Origin: Adiantum capillus-veneris
Taxonomy: Eukaryota; Streptophyta; Polypodiopsida; Polypodiales; Pteridaceae
Direction of reading: 5' to 3'
Assembly: GCA_014529385.2 (NCBI GenBank)
Contig: CM043960.1
Span: 23,744,396 to 23,808,395, forward strand
DNA: 64,000 nucleotides
Each line of letters opens with the position of its first letter. Within the stretch, counting starts at the first letter, position 1. Below the pieces are notes generated by a model. That model did no database searches. It was not told the origin of the DNA and saw only the letters and a list, made by a program, of their open reading frames with translations. The position numbers were made by a program, and so were the translations under genes. This document shows, in pieces, positions 1 through 11,489 of the stretch.

Positions 1-454
1 GATCTTTATCAATTGCAAGTTTGGGGATCCATTATGGGTGGATGCTCCTCTATAGGTAGAATTTCAAAGCTTGTATAAGATGAGTTTGACCCTAAAGAGA
101 ACATGATCTCTGGTCCTAACAACTCTACCTTGATGTAAGAAGGCTTATACCAAAGTGTTCAAGTGCTTTGGGGAAAAGTCAAAACTATGTCCAAAACCGC
201 AATCGTTTTCTCACAACTTTCACTTTTGGACACCCCTAACTTGCGGATGGATTTTGAGGCCTTAAACAATATTTTTTTGAGTGTTGACCAACAATGAATA
301 ACCCTTTAGAAGTCTTTGATTTTTGTTCAAGGTCTACATAGAAAGTCGTAGAGATACTCTAGAGCTTTGTTTTGATAAAAAAAGTTTTTGAATCCGATAC
401 CGGAAGCTCAAGTTACAACCAAAACAGTCTTATTTTGACTCAACCTATGCCTGG
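1..454. other. Unassigned lead-in to the palindrome array
   Basis: No reading frame or repeat boundary could be supported. The wording (short runs such as TTTTGGACA and TTTTTGACC) resembles the spacer DNA of the palindrome array that follows, so this is probably the degraded edge of the same repeat block. Confidence 0.3.
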
Positions 455-1988
455 AGACTTTATACACGTATAATGTCTCCCGACTCAGATTTCCTCCAAG
501 CTTAAGTTGTAGACTCCCCTTGACATCTTCTACCCATTGCAAGTCTTTGTTTGTGATTTTGACCTTTATTTTGACACTTGAGACATTATACCCATATAAT
601 GTCTTTTGTGACAAAATGAGGTGAATTTTATCCCAATAATTCCTTATCACTCAAGCAACTCTTATCAACTTTCAAAATTCAATTTGGACATTTTTGTGCA
701 AGTTATGATTAATACAAGCATATCTTTCCAGATCTGTCTTCTGGCCTTTACAAGCTCAAATGATCTCCAAATGTAGTGAAATTTTGGCTAGCGACTTCTT
801 TTATGCTCTAGGACATTAAGGTATGCCCAAATGTTTGTTTTGACCCAAATCTGGCCACTAAGACATATACATGTATAATGTCTTTTGGCTCAGAATGACA
901 TGAAATTTTGTAAACAGGCTTAAAACATCATTTCCAACCCTCCTATGTGGTCAAAAGTGAAATTTGACTTTCAGATCTTGGCACGAGACATTATATGCGT
1001 ATAATGTCTATGTACGCAGATTTTGACAAATTTGGTATGTGAGCTTCTCTTGTGGTGCTTAACACCCCGGTATGCTCAGATTTCATTTTTTGTCTCTAAA
1101 AGTGTCCTTTAGACATTATATGCCTATAATGTCTAGCTAGTCAGAATGAAGTGAATTTCATTCCAGAGGTTCCTCTCTATACTAGCAACTCACAACAAGT
1201 TTGAAAACTGAATTTTTAAACTTTTTGAGCAATTTATGATCACTTTAAGCAATCACTTTGCGCAGATCCATCTTTGGTCTTTAAAAGATCAAAATTGCTT
1301 CAAATTGGATGAAATTTGGTCCATATGCTTCCTATATGTTGTAGAACACAAGGGTGCACTCAGTTGTAACTTTTGACCTCAAATCTGGCCTCTAAGACAT
1401 CATACGCGTATAATGTCTAGGTGGTCAGAATTTAGTTTTGTTTCTACCAGAGGTGCCCTTTGGTGTGTGTACAACAAGAATATGTGATCACAACAAATTT
1501 TGGATGTCAAAATTGCTCAAAATCACCACTTTTTGAAAAGAAAATCCCTTGAAAGAGTAAAATTCCCTTCTCTCAATCTATATGTTCAAATGACATTTTG
1601 GTAGGTGTGCTCAACAGAAGATGCAGAAGATGGATATAATGTCAAAAGTTCAAATTTGATGCCAGAATCACCACTCATACATCATAAGTGTATGATATCT
1701 GCTGATGAATTTTTGGACATAATTCATTCACAGGCATCCCCATATCTCAAGCATTAGTTTTCAAGAACTTCTAGCAATGTTCATGCAAAAATGTGCTCAA
1801 AATCACAAGTTTTTCTTTTTTTCCGCTTCTAACATTGTCTTTTGCATTTTGGGTGTCAAGAGTTGGTCAAAACTCTAGTCTCAGTGTGTACTTACGGTAA
1901 AACCACCCTTTTGAACACTCTGGTGCAGTCAAATTTTTCACATTTGGTCTCCAAATGCCCCTAGAGACATCATACGCATATGATGTCC
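455..1988. repeat. Tandem array with a 24-bp palindromic core
   Basis: A dyad-symmetric motif, consensus half-site AGACATTATACG followed by its reverse complement, recurs at 455-478, 581-604, 861-883, 986-1009, 1111-1134, 1395-1418, 1679-1700 (degenerate) and 1965-1988, with a half-site near 1629-1643. Start-to-start spacings are 126, 280, 125, 125, 284, 284 and 286 bp, so there is a short and a long spacer class. The long spacers after 604 and after 1134 align clearly with each other along their length, which shows tandem duplication. No copy is a perfect palindrome, but mismatches fall on different positions, so the ancestral core was probably perfect. No coding was found. Confidence 0.8.
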
Positions 1989-3511
1989 AAGTTTATAAAA
2001 TTTCAGATTTTCTTCACAGAACCCTTGCACATGCCCTCTTATATGCTCTACATCAATCAGTCATGAAAAATTATCCACATATACTTGTTTATTGCATTTT
2101 TACCTTCAAAAGAGACTTTTTTGTGATTTCAAATGCAAACAAGTACTTAGCAAATAGATCAATGATGAATAGCTCTAGATCAAAATCACATTACATACCT
2201 AAAGCTACTCCTACAAATCATATGGGGTTTTGCATCTATGAGTAGAAAAATGCTCCACTGCTACACATGGACTAGCAAACGCTTTTCTTGACCACCAATA
2301 ACTACACTAATCTACAAGTCTTAACTAAATCTATCTAATTGTAGACCCTCGGCAAGACACACGCTTCCTGGCTATCCACTTGATCACGAAATACCCTCTT
2401 CCGGATCCACTTGAGAAAAGAATTCTTTCTTTAGCCAAAACTAAAGCAAGAAACCGACACATGAGTATTAGTAGGAATACCTACCTAAGCCGAGACAATG
2501 TTGCGGGAGTGAATCACACCACGTATAAAGTGCATGCAACACAACCTAGATCAACATAATGTCAATTGGGGACACATATGACACGATAGGCGCATATAGG
2601 AAATCTCTTTAGCTTGTCATGCTGAGACCATCCCACATATACAACACTCTAGAAGGTTAAACTAAACCACAATCAAGGGTCTCACAACTCTAGACTACAC
2701 CACCAACCCACAAATACAAAAACGGAAGGAAACTCACCAAACCATACCAGAATCGTACGAAACTTAAGGAACCCTATCCCCTCACTAGGATACAACTGTC
2801 CCAAAGCATCTACATTCAAAACCCTCACTCTAAACCCATCTACAAAAAACGCATATAAAGACAGGGTCGAATTTTGAAAGTGCCCAAAACTGAAGTCTAT
2901 GAGTAACTATGTGTAGCTCATGTCGCCATGATTCTAATGACTACTTCCAAGCAGAAAACAAACATCATTTGATACACTTACGACCACAAATGCCTCATAG
3001 ATGCGTCAGTGTGCGTGCTCTGTTCCGCGAGAAATGCTTGGCATTGTCATGTAGCTCTTGCCAAGGCTAGCGCGATGGTGTTGCTAGTTCTCCGTTTCAA
3101 TCAGTGAGCGGGGAGTAGTGCTAGGATGAAGCTCACGCTCTCTTTATTTCTCTCTTACACACAATCAACAGTAGCTTAAAACTTGATTATGACAAATTTC
3201 TTTTTACAAAAGGACCTAGGTACCTTATATACTAAGGCTACCATAGGTTAAACCTAAAATAGAGTTCAAGGGGTCAAATGGATTTGTATGTACAATCTAG
3301 AAGTGCCATTGCACCCTGACTTGTGCAACTAGACTAGCTACTTATTACAAATGATTTTTCTAACCATAATCCACAGCATTTCATAACTCTCAAAAAATAA
3401 GGCTTTGTTGAGTTATGTCGTGCTATTGACCCATGATCAACAAGTACCAAAGCACAAAATAATTAATACATAAGTTTAATTAGCATAGTTGACAATAACC
3501 AAGAGAGTATA
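1989..3511. other. Noncoding stretch, nothing recognised
   Basis: About 1.5 kb without a supportable gene. Short ORFs here have no recognisable motif. From about 2,270 the composition becomes less AT-rich and differs from the array before it, suggesting another decayed insertion, but no terminal repeats were found. Confidence 0.3.
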
Positions 3512-3781
3512 ATGAATATTGACAACTTTGATTTTGCGCATGAAGGTGCTAATGATGATGCCCCCATATTTGTTAATTATCTTGTTACTAGGTTGCAACA
3601 AGCTATGGGAAACCCTACTTTGCAAGCTGAAGTTACTCAACAACTTCGTGCTTATGGGATTTCCCTTCCTCTCCAAGAGGAGAGAGAGCTTAGGAGGCCT
3701 TTTGATGAGACTCCTAGAAGAAGATTCTTTCCCATAAGAGAGGAGGAATCCAAAGAACGAGAAAGAGTGTTCTTGAGATAA
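3512..3781 (+). CDS. Hypothetical 89-residue ORF, possibly the start of a gag
   Basis: The ORF starts with ATG, is acidic at the N-terminus and strongly charged at the C-terminus, with clusters such as EERELRR, PRRRFF and EEESKERER. It has no signal peptide or membrane segment and no zinc knuckle. A short charged protein ending in an Arg/Glu-rich tail, isolated in repeat DNA, would fit the first part of a retroelement gag, but nothing identifies the family. An overlapping ORF on the other strand is less plausible. The function is unknown. Confidence 0.25.
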   Translation: MNIDNFDFAHEGANDDAPIFVNYLVTRLQQAMGNPTLQAEVTQQLRAYGISLPLQEERELRRPFDETPRRRFFPIREEESKERERVFLR

Positions 3782-4009
3782 GCTATCTTGAGGATGATCA
3801 TCAGTTCTTTCGTGGTTCATCCAGAATGATCAAATCATTTCTTTTCTAGCTTTAGAAAAAAAAGCACAGTGTTTCTTGGAAGACGTCCTTCTATTCTTGG
3901 TCAATTTTAGCATTTCTTAAATACCTATCAATTCGTTAGTGTATGCAATGTTATAGCTTAAAGATCTTATAATAAATTATAGAATTTTCAATCTAGGACT
4001 AATTTGGGC

Positions 4010-4156
4010 TCAAATATATTTTGACTTGGGGAAACAAACTTTGTCTTCAATTGGCATGCTGTTCAGACTAGCCTCATTGTCATGATTGGTCATGGCTCTC
4101 TTAGCAGTAAACTCCTCCTCCAATTGGTGACTTGTACGTGTTCTTTTGGGAGCCAT
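4010..4156 (-). CDS. Short ORF starting MAPKRTR
   Basis: A 48-codon minus-strand ORF begins MAPKRTR, a basic N-terminus, and stops at 4010. A second short minus-strand ORF at 15338-15523 carries MAPKRT near its start, and both lie downstream (minus sense) of a TATA box and a 37/38-bp tandem repeat. This shared layout is the only argument that it is more than chance. It could be a truncated gag or a first exon. No domain was recognised. Confidence 0.2.
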   Translation of the reverse strand: MAPKRTRTSHQLEEEFTAKRAMTNHDNEASLNSMPIEDKVCFPKSKYI

Positions 4157-4419
4157 ATTATTACCCTTATATAAGACGACGCTTAACCATTAGGTAAAGT
4201 ATAGCAAAAAAAATCTACCATAAAATTTTTCATGATGCATTTTTTCTAATTATTTAATTCAATTTTACTAAATATAAAACTTTGTATCGGACTATAGTAA
4301 TATAGATAGTATTTTTTGATATGAATCATAAGATTCCAATACCTTGATTTAGTCCTAAGAGTTATCACATAGATTTTTATACTAGTTTGATAATTTTCTC
4401 CTTTAATTTATAGCCAACA

Positions 4420-4555
4420 TTAGAGAATTTCAGACATGATATATTTATCAAGGCAGTTAGAGAATTTCAGACATGATATATTTATCAAGGCAGTTAGAGA
4501 ATTTCAGACATGATATATTTATCAGACATTAGAGAATTTCAGACATGATATATTT
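4420..4555. repeat. 37-bp tandem repeat, about 3.6 copies
   Basis: Units beginning TTAGAGAATTTCAGACATG start at 4420, 4457, 4494 and 4529, giving periods of 37, 37 and 35 bp. The units are nearly identical, so this local expansion is much younger than the degenerate ~150-bp array in which it lies. Confidence 0.9.
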
Positions 4556-4559
4556 CAGC

Positions 4560-5480
4560 CAATACCTCTAATCAAGATATATTTATCAAGGCTTCTTAAC
4601 AATATGTTTTAACTTTAAAAATTATCGCATAATCTTTTGAGTCTATTTACAAAGTTTTGGGCTTAGTAAATTAGATAGACTAAATATCTAATCATATTGC
4701 TATCATGACTTCTTAGCATGTATTCTGACTCTTAAAATTATCACATAAGTTTTTAAGTTAATTTACTGATTTTTCCATTTAATTTTCTACTAAAAGAAAT
4801 GAATTGTGGACATGGTAATTAGCTAGCTAAATATTCAATAAAGATACTTTATCACGGCCTTTTTATAGTGTATTCTAACTCTAAGATTTTTCACATAAGT
4901 TTTTAAGTTAACTTACTAGTTTTTTCCTTTCCTTTTTTGCTAAAAAAAAGAGAAATTTTGAACATGGTAATTAGCAAAATCAAATGTCTGTTGATAAAGA
5001 TTTATTAATCACAATTTTTTAACAATGTATTCTAACTTTGAAAATTAGAACATAATTTTTGGAGTTAATCTACTAATTTCTCCCTTTACTTTTTTGCTAA
5101 AAATAGAGAATTTTGGATATGATAATTATCAAAACTAAATGTTTGATAGAAATATTTTCATAAAAACTTTATATTTTAACTTTAGAAATTATAACATAAT
5201 TTTTTGAGTTAATCTACTAATTTTCTCTTTTAATTTTTGCTAAAAAAGATAATTTTGGATATGGTAACTAGATAAACTAAATATTTCATCAAGATATTTT
5301 TATCATAGCTTGCTAAGACTGTATTCTAACTCTCAAAAGTCTCACATAATTTTCTAAGTTAGTTTACTAGTCTCTTCCTTTTACTTTTTCATAAAAACAA
5401 AGAATTTTGGACCTAATAACTATCAAAAATATTGATATAACTTTAAAATAATTATCATGGATTGTTAATAGTGTATAGCT
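4560..5480. repeat. Degenerate AT-rich satellite, period about 150 bp
   Basis: A landmark TATTCTAACT or close variant recurs at about 4604, 4721, 4871, 5028, 5172, 5322 and 5473, i.e. every 117-157 bp. Between landmarks the same order of words returns: CACATAA, then AAGTTAATTTACTA, a T/C-rich run, GCTAAAAA, GAATTTTGGA and a degraded ATCAAGATA. Six to seven copies are visible, strongly diverged. There is no coding potential. Confidence 0.75.
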
Positions 5481-6014
5481 TCTATGATAATTGTCTATTA
5501 AGTTATTTAATTATATTTCTATATTCTTGTTCATTATAAGACAAAAAGGCAATTTCTACTCTAATAATGCTCAAAGTTATGAAGACAAATTTGAGATGAT
5601 TTCCTTAGCTTTTGGATAGTGTTTGAAAGCTCTAAAAATTTATCTCATAACTATCTACATTATTTTAGTATATTTATTTCTAATTTAAGCCGACATTAAA
5701 CAATTTTACTCCTAATATATTTTAGTATTTACGTAATTATTGTTCCTACTCAGAGAATTAATAGTCAATAATTTAAGTATATAGAAAGAAGCTAATTAAC
5801 AATAGAGAGAAGTTTAATCTTTTCTAATTAATAATAAAATTATAAAAAATAATGTTAAATTAATTTGTCTTTTACTAATATGTGAGGATTAGAGTTAATT
5901 ACCTTGATGAATCACTTAGAGTTTTTCTCTAGTGACTTTGGAGAAGACTCTCTAAAGCTAGATAGAAAATGACATGGTCTTTGAGTATGAGAAAACCTGT
6001 GAGAGAGCTATTGC

Positions 6015-6024
6015 CTATTTATAG
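6015..6024 (-). promoter_or_regulatory. TATA box on the minus strand
   Basis: The minus strand reads CTATAAATAG, a textbook plant TATA box, followed (minus sense) by a purine-rich stretch with GAGAAGA-type words that looks like a 5' leader. It may be the core promoter of a decayed minus-strand element. No LTR partner was found in the window. Confidence 0.35.
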
Positions 6025-6222
6025 ATTTTTGGCAAGCAGGGGCTATCCTTAAGCAACCTCCTCAACTTTCAAAGCAAGGCCCTAGCTTTCCTAGGTGCCC
6101 TATGCTACTAAATGACTGCAAAGCATGTCCCATATATCTTTCCCCAACCAATAGCTACCTAGCTTGAAACTACATATTTGCTAGCTTTGCTTGCAATTTC
6201 CCACTTCAATTGGAAACATCTT

Positions 6223-6294
6223 GACCATGTGATAAAATATTTGCTAGACCATGTGATTTAATATATGCTAGTCCATGTGATCTGATATTTTCTA
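6223..6294. repeat. 24-bp tandem repeat, three copies
   Basis: Units containing CCATGTGAT start at 6223, 6247 and 6271. They differ at a few positions. This is a simple local minisatellite. Confidence 0.8.
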
Positions 6295-6299
6295 TGGTT

Positions 6300-7439
6300 T
6301 CCAATTATTTAACTAATTTAATTAATCGTGAAAGCCACCCATGGATTGCAACACTTTTGGCATGGCAAACCATGTCCACCTACGTTCCTATGTGTGCAAG
6401 GAGAAGAAGATGGCTCCATAGTCATTAGTCCACGAGATCTCTCAAGATCTTCCTCTAATTTGTGATCCCTATTGAAGTACACAAAGTTATTCCTATAGAA
6501 TGCACTATGTATTATTGATTGCGCATGTGGGTTCTATATCATGACATGTGGAAACAAGAAATGTACCCCCTCTTTCAACCCCCATAAGCTCATACCAAAA
6601 AGCACAAGGAGCTCTATTAGACCTTACTGAGTCCTAATCTCATAACCCACCACCTTTATTTTAGATTGTTCCAAAAAACCCCAATTCCTCCAATCATTAC
6701 CTGAAACTATCATTCATCTTTAGTTCTTTGAAACCCATAAATATTTCATAAGTGGATCAAATTTAACTCTTTTGGGCCGGTTCTAGACCAGATTGGAGGC
6801 GAGGAAAATCTAGCTCAACCCTAGAACCGCTTGCGAGATTTTCAACACTATTTCTCAAAAGAAAGACTTCCAACCCACCATTAGCAGTCACTTTTGGAAT
6901 TTACATAAAGCACCAAGTCATGCCAATCTAGAAAAACTGCTTAAAATGATTCTAATTACTGGTTTTACTGTGCTTGTGGTCTCTCTCACTCTGTATCTCT
7001 CTCAAGTTGTGTACAATTTTTATCGTTCTCATGTACATTTTCATCATGTATGCGGGATTGTTGATTATGTCACTTGTATACTATGTTATTTTGTTCTTTT
7101 TTTAAGCACTTTGTGATACCACATGCTGCAATGGTAGTAGAGAGTAGATTAATTCTCCATGAGACATGGATCATAGCAATAACTATCTTTATATGCCAAA
7201 AACGTGGAGCTAAGTTTTCTCTTACTTATCAATTTCTTTCCCTCTTCCAAGATATGAAAAGATAGTGCTAAAAATGATACTCATGTGTGTTTTGAGTAAC
7301 TCTTGTATGTATTTTGCCTTGCGTGCATACACATGATTTTAATAATAGTCTTTGAATATAAGAAATCACAAAAAATTTAAAATGTACTAGGTTTTCATAT
7401 GCTTGTAAAGGTCTGGTGGATGTAGTCATAAGAAGAGAA
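6300..7439. other. Noncoding stretch, nothing recognised
   Basis: No supportable ORF. A polypurine run on the minus strand near 6560-6580 (plus-strand CCCCCTCTTTCAACCCCC) looks like a retroelement PPT, but no LTR edge next to it could be confirmed. Confidence 0.3.
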
Positions 7440-7667
7440 ACTAGACTATCAAATTGTATGTTCTAGGTATACTTAGAAAAGAAGAAGAAGAAGAAGAAGA
7501 TGAAGTAGAGAAGCTTCAATGGCATGGGGACAACTTGAGTGGTAGGAAGAGGAACTAGACTATCAGATCGTATGTTTTTGGTAGATCTTGAAAGGAGAAG
7601 AAGAAAAGAAGATGAAATAGATAAGCTTTAATGTTGTAGGAACAACCCGAGTAGTTACAAAAGAGAG
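7440..7667. repeat. 114-bp tandem duplication with a GAA microsatellite
   Basis: ACTAGACTATCA at 7440 recurs at 7554, and the following text (GTATGTT..., GAAGAAG runs, TAGA.AAGCTT.AATG) repeats with divergence. The first copy contains an expanded (GAA)n run at about 7481-7501. The region is purine-rich on the plus strand. Confidence 0.75.
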
Positions 7668-8748
7668 GAGAAGACAAAGTGATTATTATTTTTCTCGCGT
7701 TCATCTCTCCCTCTCATTGAACCATTGCGGTGACATCATGGGAAGGAACCCCACATTAGGAAAAGGATGAGGGCACCAAGTCACCCCTTGGGAAGTGGTC
7801 AAAGACAAGGTAGGAATTAAAGAAAGAGGCACGTGAAGAGCCAAAGGAGGAGGAAGAGAGGCAAACAAAGGAATATATGAAGAAGGATTTTGTCACCCTA
7901 AGAAACACTCAAAAGAGGACACAAACTTCCAAATATCTAAAAAAAGAGATAAAGTCAAAGGCCAAGGGGAATAAGAAAATGCTAGAACCCTTGAAAACAC
8001 TATTTTTTTTTAATAAAAAATATTCTATAGAGTAAAACATCTTGTCAAGGGAAACATTTTGATATTAATGAAAAGTACAAAGCTAAGTAAAGACTCTCAT
8101 TTGCATGTCATTGACTATTTCCATTGTAGTCACTCTATCCCAATATAGGCTTTCAATTTCATTAAAAAATTTGGCATCAATTAAGTCTATCTTTGCATGC
8201 TTACACTGGTCCAATTGCGTTGATAGTACTGCATATCCATCCACAAAGTATAGTGTATATCATCTTCCAAGACTAAATCTTTAGGACCTAAAATTCTTTC
8301 AACAATGTTGGAAGCTGCTTGGGATATGATTAAATTTTGAAAATTGGCTCCTTTGTGCACAAGTCTCCCATGTTGAGTCGGCTCTTTGTCCTCAAAATCA
8401 GGTTGACCTTACTTTTGAGGAGATGCTTGTGCATGGTCTTGAACCTTGTGTTTTCTTTCTCATCTTTGAGAAAATATTATCTACTTTGGTGGTGGTGGTG
8501 GTGTTGGTTGAGGTAAAGGGAATGAATTTTACATTGGTGTTCGGGGACACTCTAGTGGTGGAGGAAGCTGTGGGATGGTGTTTTTTGCATTATTTCTTAT
8601 TTGTGCTATGATGGCAAGCCAACTTTAGAGGAATTTTGGCACAAGAATATAGCCATTACATGTGACATTCTCTAAACAATATGGATCAAAACTCTTGATG
8701 CTAAGCCTTTTACCTTGATTGCCTAGGTCTCTCTACTTCAAGTGGTCA
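7668..8748. other. Noncoding stretch, nothing recognised
   Basis: A purine-rich block to about 8,000 is followed by ordinary AT-rich sequence. The short ORFs present have biased, low-complexity translations (for example a run of valines near 8,480-8,510) and are not supported as genes. Confidence 0.3.
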
Positions 8749-8924
8749 ATATGTCCTTGGATATTTGCGAGAAATTATGATTAGAGCTGAGGAGGTGGAA
8801 TCTTTTTGGGCTCTAAGGCTGCAAGGACTTGGTTTTATATGGCCTTGGATCTTGGTAAGAAACTATGACTAGAGATGAGGAGGTGGAATCTTTCTGGGCT
8901 CGAAGACTAGAAGGACTTGGTTTA
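8749..8924. repeat. 88-bp tandem duplication
   Basis: The segment starting ATATGTCCTTGGAT at 8749 is repeated from 8837 (ATATGGCCTTGGAT), with GAGGAGGTGGAATCTTT and AAGGACTTGGTTT in both copies. Divergence is about one base in ten by eye. Confidence 0.75.
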
Positions 8925-9182
8925 CTTCATTATATGTTATCTTCTTTCCATATCCCCTTGACACTCATGATTTAGTGGTCTTTATTTTAAATCTTTGTGT
9001 TTGGTATCAAGTTGATGCATTGGATGGGCATCATGGTTGAATGAGACATGGGTTTCAAAGTATTGGAAGAACTCCCTTTGCACAATTTATTTGAGGTAAA
9101 GTCTTGGAAAGAATTGTGCTCTATCAAAGAAGCCTTGCGCTGTGAACTCTTTCACAAATAAATCATTAGGCTCAAGGGCCAT

Positions 9183-9626
9183 AACTTGTTCCCCTACACT
9201 AGCATGTACATCACAGGGTGAATGAGAATTATCTCTCTTCCTTTTTCAAATTTTTGCCTAATTAGAACTTACAAGAACTTTAGTATTAATGGAACACCAA
9301 CCTCAGTCTCATTGAGGAATACATGTAGAACATTTACCATGCCGATTTTAGGAATCACTCTGGTATGAGGTTTTTATTTGGATGTAGAGGAGAAAATAAT
9401 AGGAAGTTTTCCACAAGGGTGTAGTGTTTCCAAAACTTCTCATGTTGTCCATGTGTATTCTATGGTACATGGGCTATTCTATGTAGGATCCACCCATTGT
9501 TCCCTTGTTGTAGAGTCAAAGTACACCTTTTTAAAATTTGAGAGCATTTTAAACCACTTTATTTGCCATGGATGCATCCACAAAGCTTTTGGTGAACAAT
9601 TTTAAATGTTTTGGTACTTCAATAGC
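9183..9626. repeat. Segmental duplication, copy 1
   Basis: This segment reappears at 10119-10611 with high identity. On the minus strand it gives short blocks of plausible protein (for example GMVNVLHVFLNETEVGVPLI) separated by stops and shifts, so it may be a decayed coding region of unknown family. This copy keeps about 20 bp (GGTACATGGGCTATTCTATG) that copy 2 lacks. Confidence 0.8.
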
Positions 9627-9948
9627 TTGAGATGATACCACTTTTCCGAGGACACTCCATAGATTTCCTTTATCTTTTGAAATATAGTCCTAGATGCTCT
9701 CCTTGAGTTGGACTAGTCCCATCTTTTCTCTCTTTAATTTCATTTCACCCTTGTTTTCCCTCCATCTTTATGAAAGGGTACATTATTGTTTATATCAAAT
9801 TCATCTCTTTAGTTACCACCTACCCACCTACTTTGTAAAGAGTTCTCCCTCCCAAAAGCGTCTCTATCTCTCTTAAATTTTGTACCCTGTTTGGGAAATG
9901 GAGACTCATTCTTGAACTCCCCTACTTAAACCCCCTCCATTCCCTATG

Positions 9949-10010
9949 TACGGTTTACACCACTGATGAGCTTTAATGCGAAACGCGTTTTGTGTAAACC
10001 TTGTGCCGTA
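9949..10010 (+). other. Hammerhead-like hairpin (CTGATGAG...CGAAAC in a 9-bp stem)
   Basis: A perfect 9-bp stem pairs GGTTTACAC (9952-9960) with GTGTAAACC (9992-10000). Its loop contains CTGATGAG (9963-9970) and CGAAAC (9979-9984), the two invariant blocks of hammerhead ribozymes, separated by a minimal GC/GC helix II. Flanking TACGG and CCGTA could extend or compete with the stem. It is not canonical: two unpaired bases (CA) sit between the stem and CTGATGA, and no NUH cleavage triplet lies in the required place. It could be a degenerate ribozyme or chance. Confidence 0.3.
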
Positions 10011-10118
10011 TTCCCCCCCCCGCCCGCCCGCCCCACCCAAACTCACTTATGCCTTTATTTTCACCTTTGTTCTTTTTTTTTTGGCAAGACACGCTCGCTA
10101 AGTTATTTTTAAACATAA

Positions 10119-10611
10119 AACTTGTTCCCCTACACTAGCATGTACATCACGGGGTGCATGAGAATTAGCTCTCTTCCTTTTTCAATTTTTTGCCTAATTA
10201 GAACTTACAAGAACTTTAGTATTAATGGAACACCAACCTCACTCATTGAGGAATACATGTAGAACATTTACCATGCCAATTTTAGGAATCACTCTGGAAC
10301 ACCAACCTCAGTCTCATTGAGGAATACATGTAGAACATTTACCATGCCGATTTTAGGAATCACTCTGGTATGAGGTTTTTATTTGGATGTAGAGGAGAAA
10401 ATAATAGGAAGTTTTCCACAAGGGCGTAGTGTTTCCAAAACTTCTCATGTTGTCCATGTGTATTCTATGTAGGGTCCACCCATTGTTCCCTTGTTGTAGA
10501 GTCAAAGTACACCTTTTTAAACTTTGAGAGCATTTAAAACCACTTTATTCACCATGGATGTATTCACAAAGATTTTGGTGAACAATTTTGGATGTTTTGG
10601 TACTTCATAGC
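10119..10611. repeat. Segmental duplication, copy 2, with an internal repeat
   Basis: Second copy of 9183-9626. A ~75-bp piece (GGAACACCAACCTC...GGAATCACTCT) is tandemly doubled around 10,230-10,370. A ~20-bp stretch is missing exactly between the two TTCTATG direct repeats present in copy 1, the footprint expected of slippage or single-strand annealing. Confidence 0.8.
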
Positions 10612-11489
10612 CCCCTTGAGTTGGAGTGGCAAAAGGTGAAGATATTTCATCGTATCAATTGAAGAGTTTTACAGCCCTCACTACTTACCACTTTTGGGCC
10701 TCTGAGAGGGATTTAAAACTTTGGAGAAAACTTCCATGGCTGTTTAGTCTCTTTGGGGTATTTAGTAGCTTTGCTAAATATCAAAGGATAAATGGACACA
10801 AAGGAAGATATTGACACGATCTATAGAACCCCTTGGATCAAGATAGCATTAAACCGCTCTTCTTCTAGCTTTCTCCCTAAATCATAAGCTTCTTTGGCCT
10901 CCTCCCCCCCTTGAATTTCTTTAATGTCATCTCCTCCTTGATGTATTTGGATGCTTCCTTTTCACTACATATTTTCTCTAGTAGGGCTACATGGGAAGCT
11001 TGTTTGGCCACACTTTCTCCTTGGTAGTCATGGCTTCTTCCATGGCATGAAGTTTTAAATTTACGTCTTTGTTCTTAGCTTGTAGGTGTTATTTTTTGCT
11101 TGTTCATCTTGGATAATTTCTGTTTGGTTACTTAGCTATTGTTGAGATCATTTCCTCCACATACTAGATGAGGGGTCGAGGTTTGAGGCATTGGATCCCT
11201 CAAATTGATGCTTTTGTGAGGGCTTCTTGAGTAGAGATTAATTGTGTTTCCAAAGAGCATGACAAGTGGATAAAGGATGTTCAACATGATATTGATCTCA
11301 ATGGACTCTCCCCAAAGATTTAAGGAGTTTTTCTATCTTGTTTGGGATTTTTATTCTCTAAAAGGGTCAATTTTGGGTGAAAATGGACAAAAATTCATAG
11401 AAGGGTAAAAGTAATCCAATATATGTTATAAATTGTTCATAATGTGACATCAATCACAATTTCTTTATTGTTACCAAGGGGGTGCTTGC
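10612..11489. other. Noncoding stretch, nothing recognised
   Basis: No ORF with recognisable features and no repeat boundary were seen between the duplicated segment and the copia remnant. Confidence 0.3.

Noticed and set aside
455-1988. CRISPR-like array (short repeats with regular spacers)
   Set aside because: Spacers are 100-260 bp and homologous to each other, there are no cas genes, and the context is a plant nuclear genome.
4010-4156. Nucleotide homology between the two MAPKRT ORFs
   Set aside because: Apart from the first six codons the sequences do not align by eye, so they are kept as separate low-confidence ORFs.
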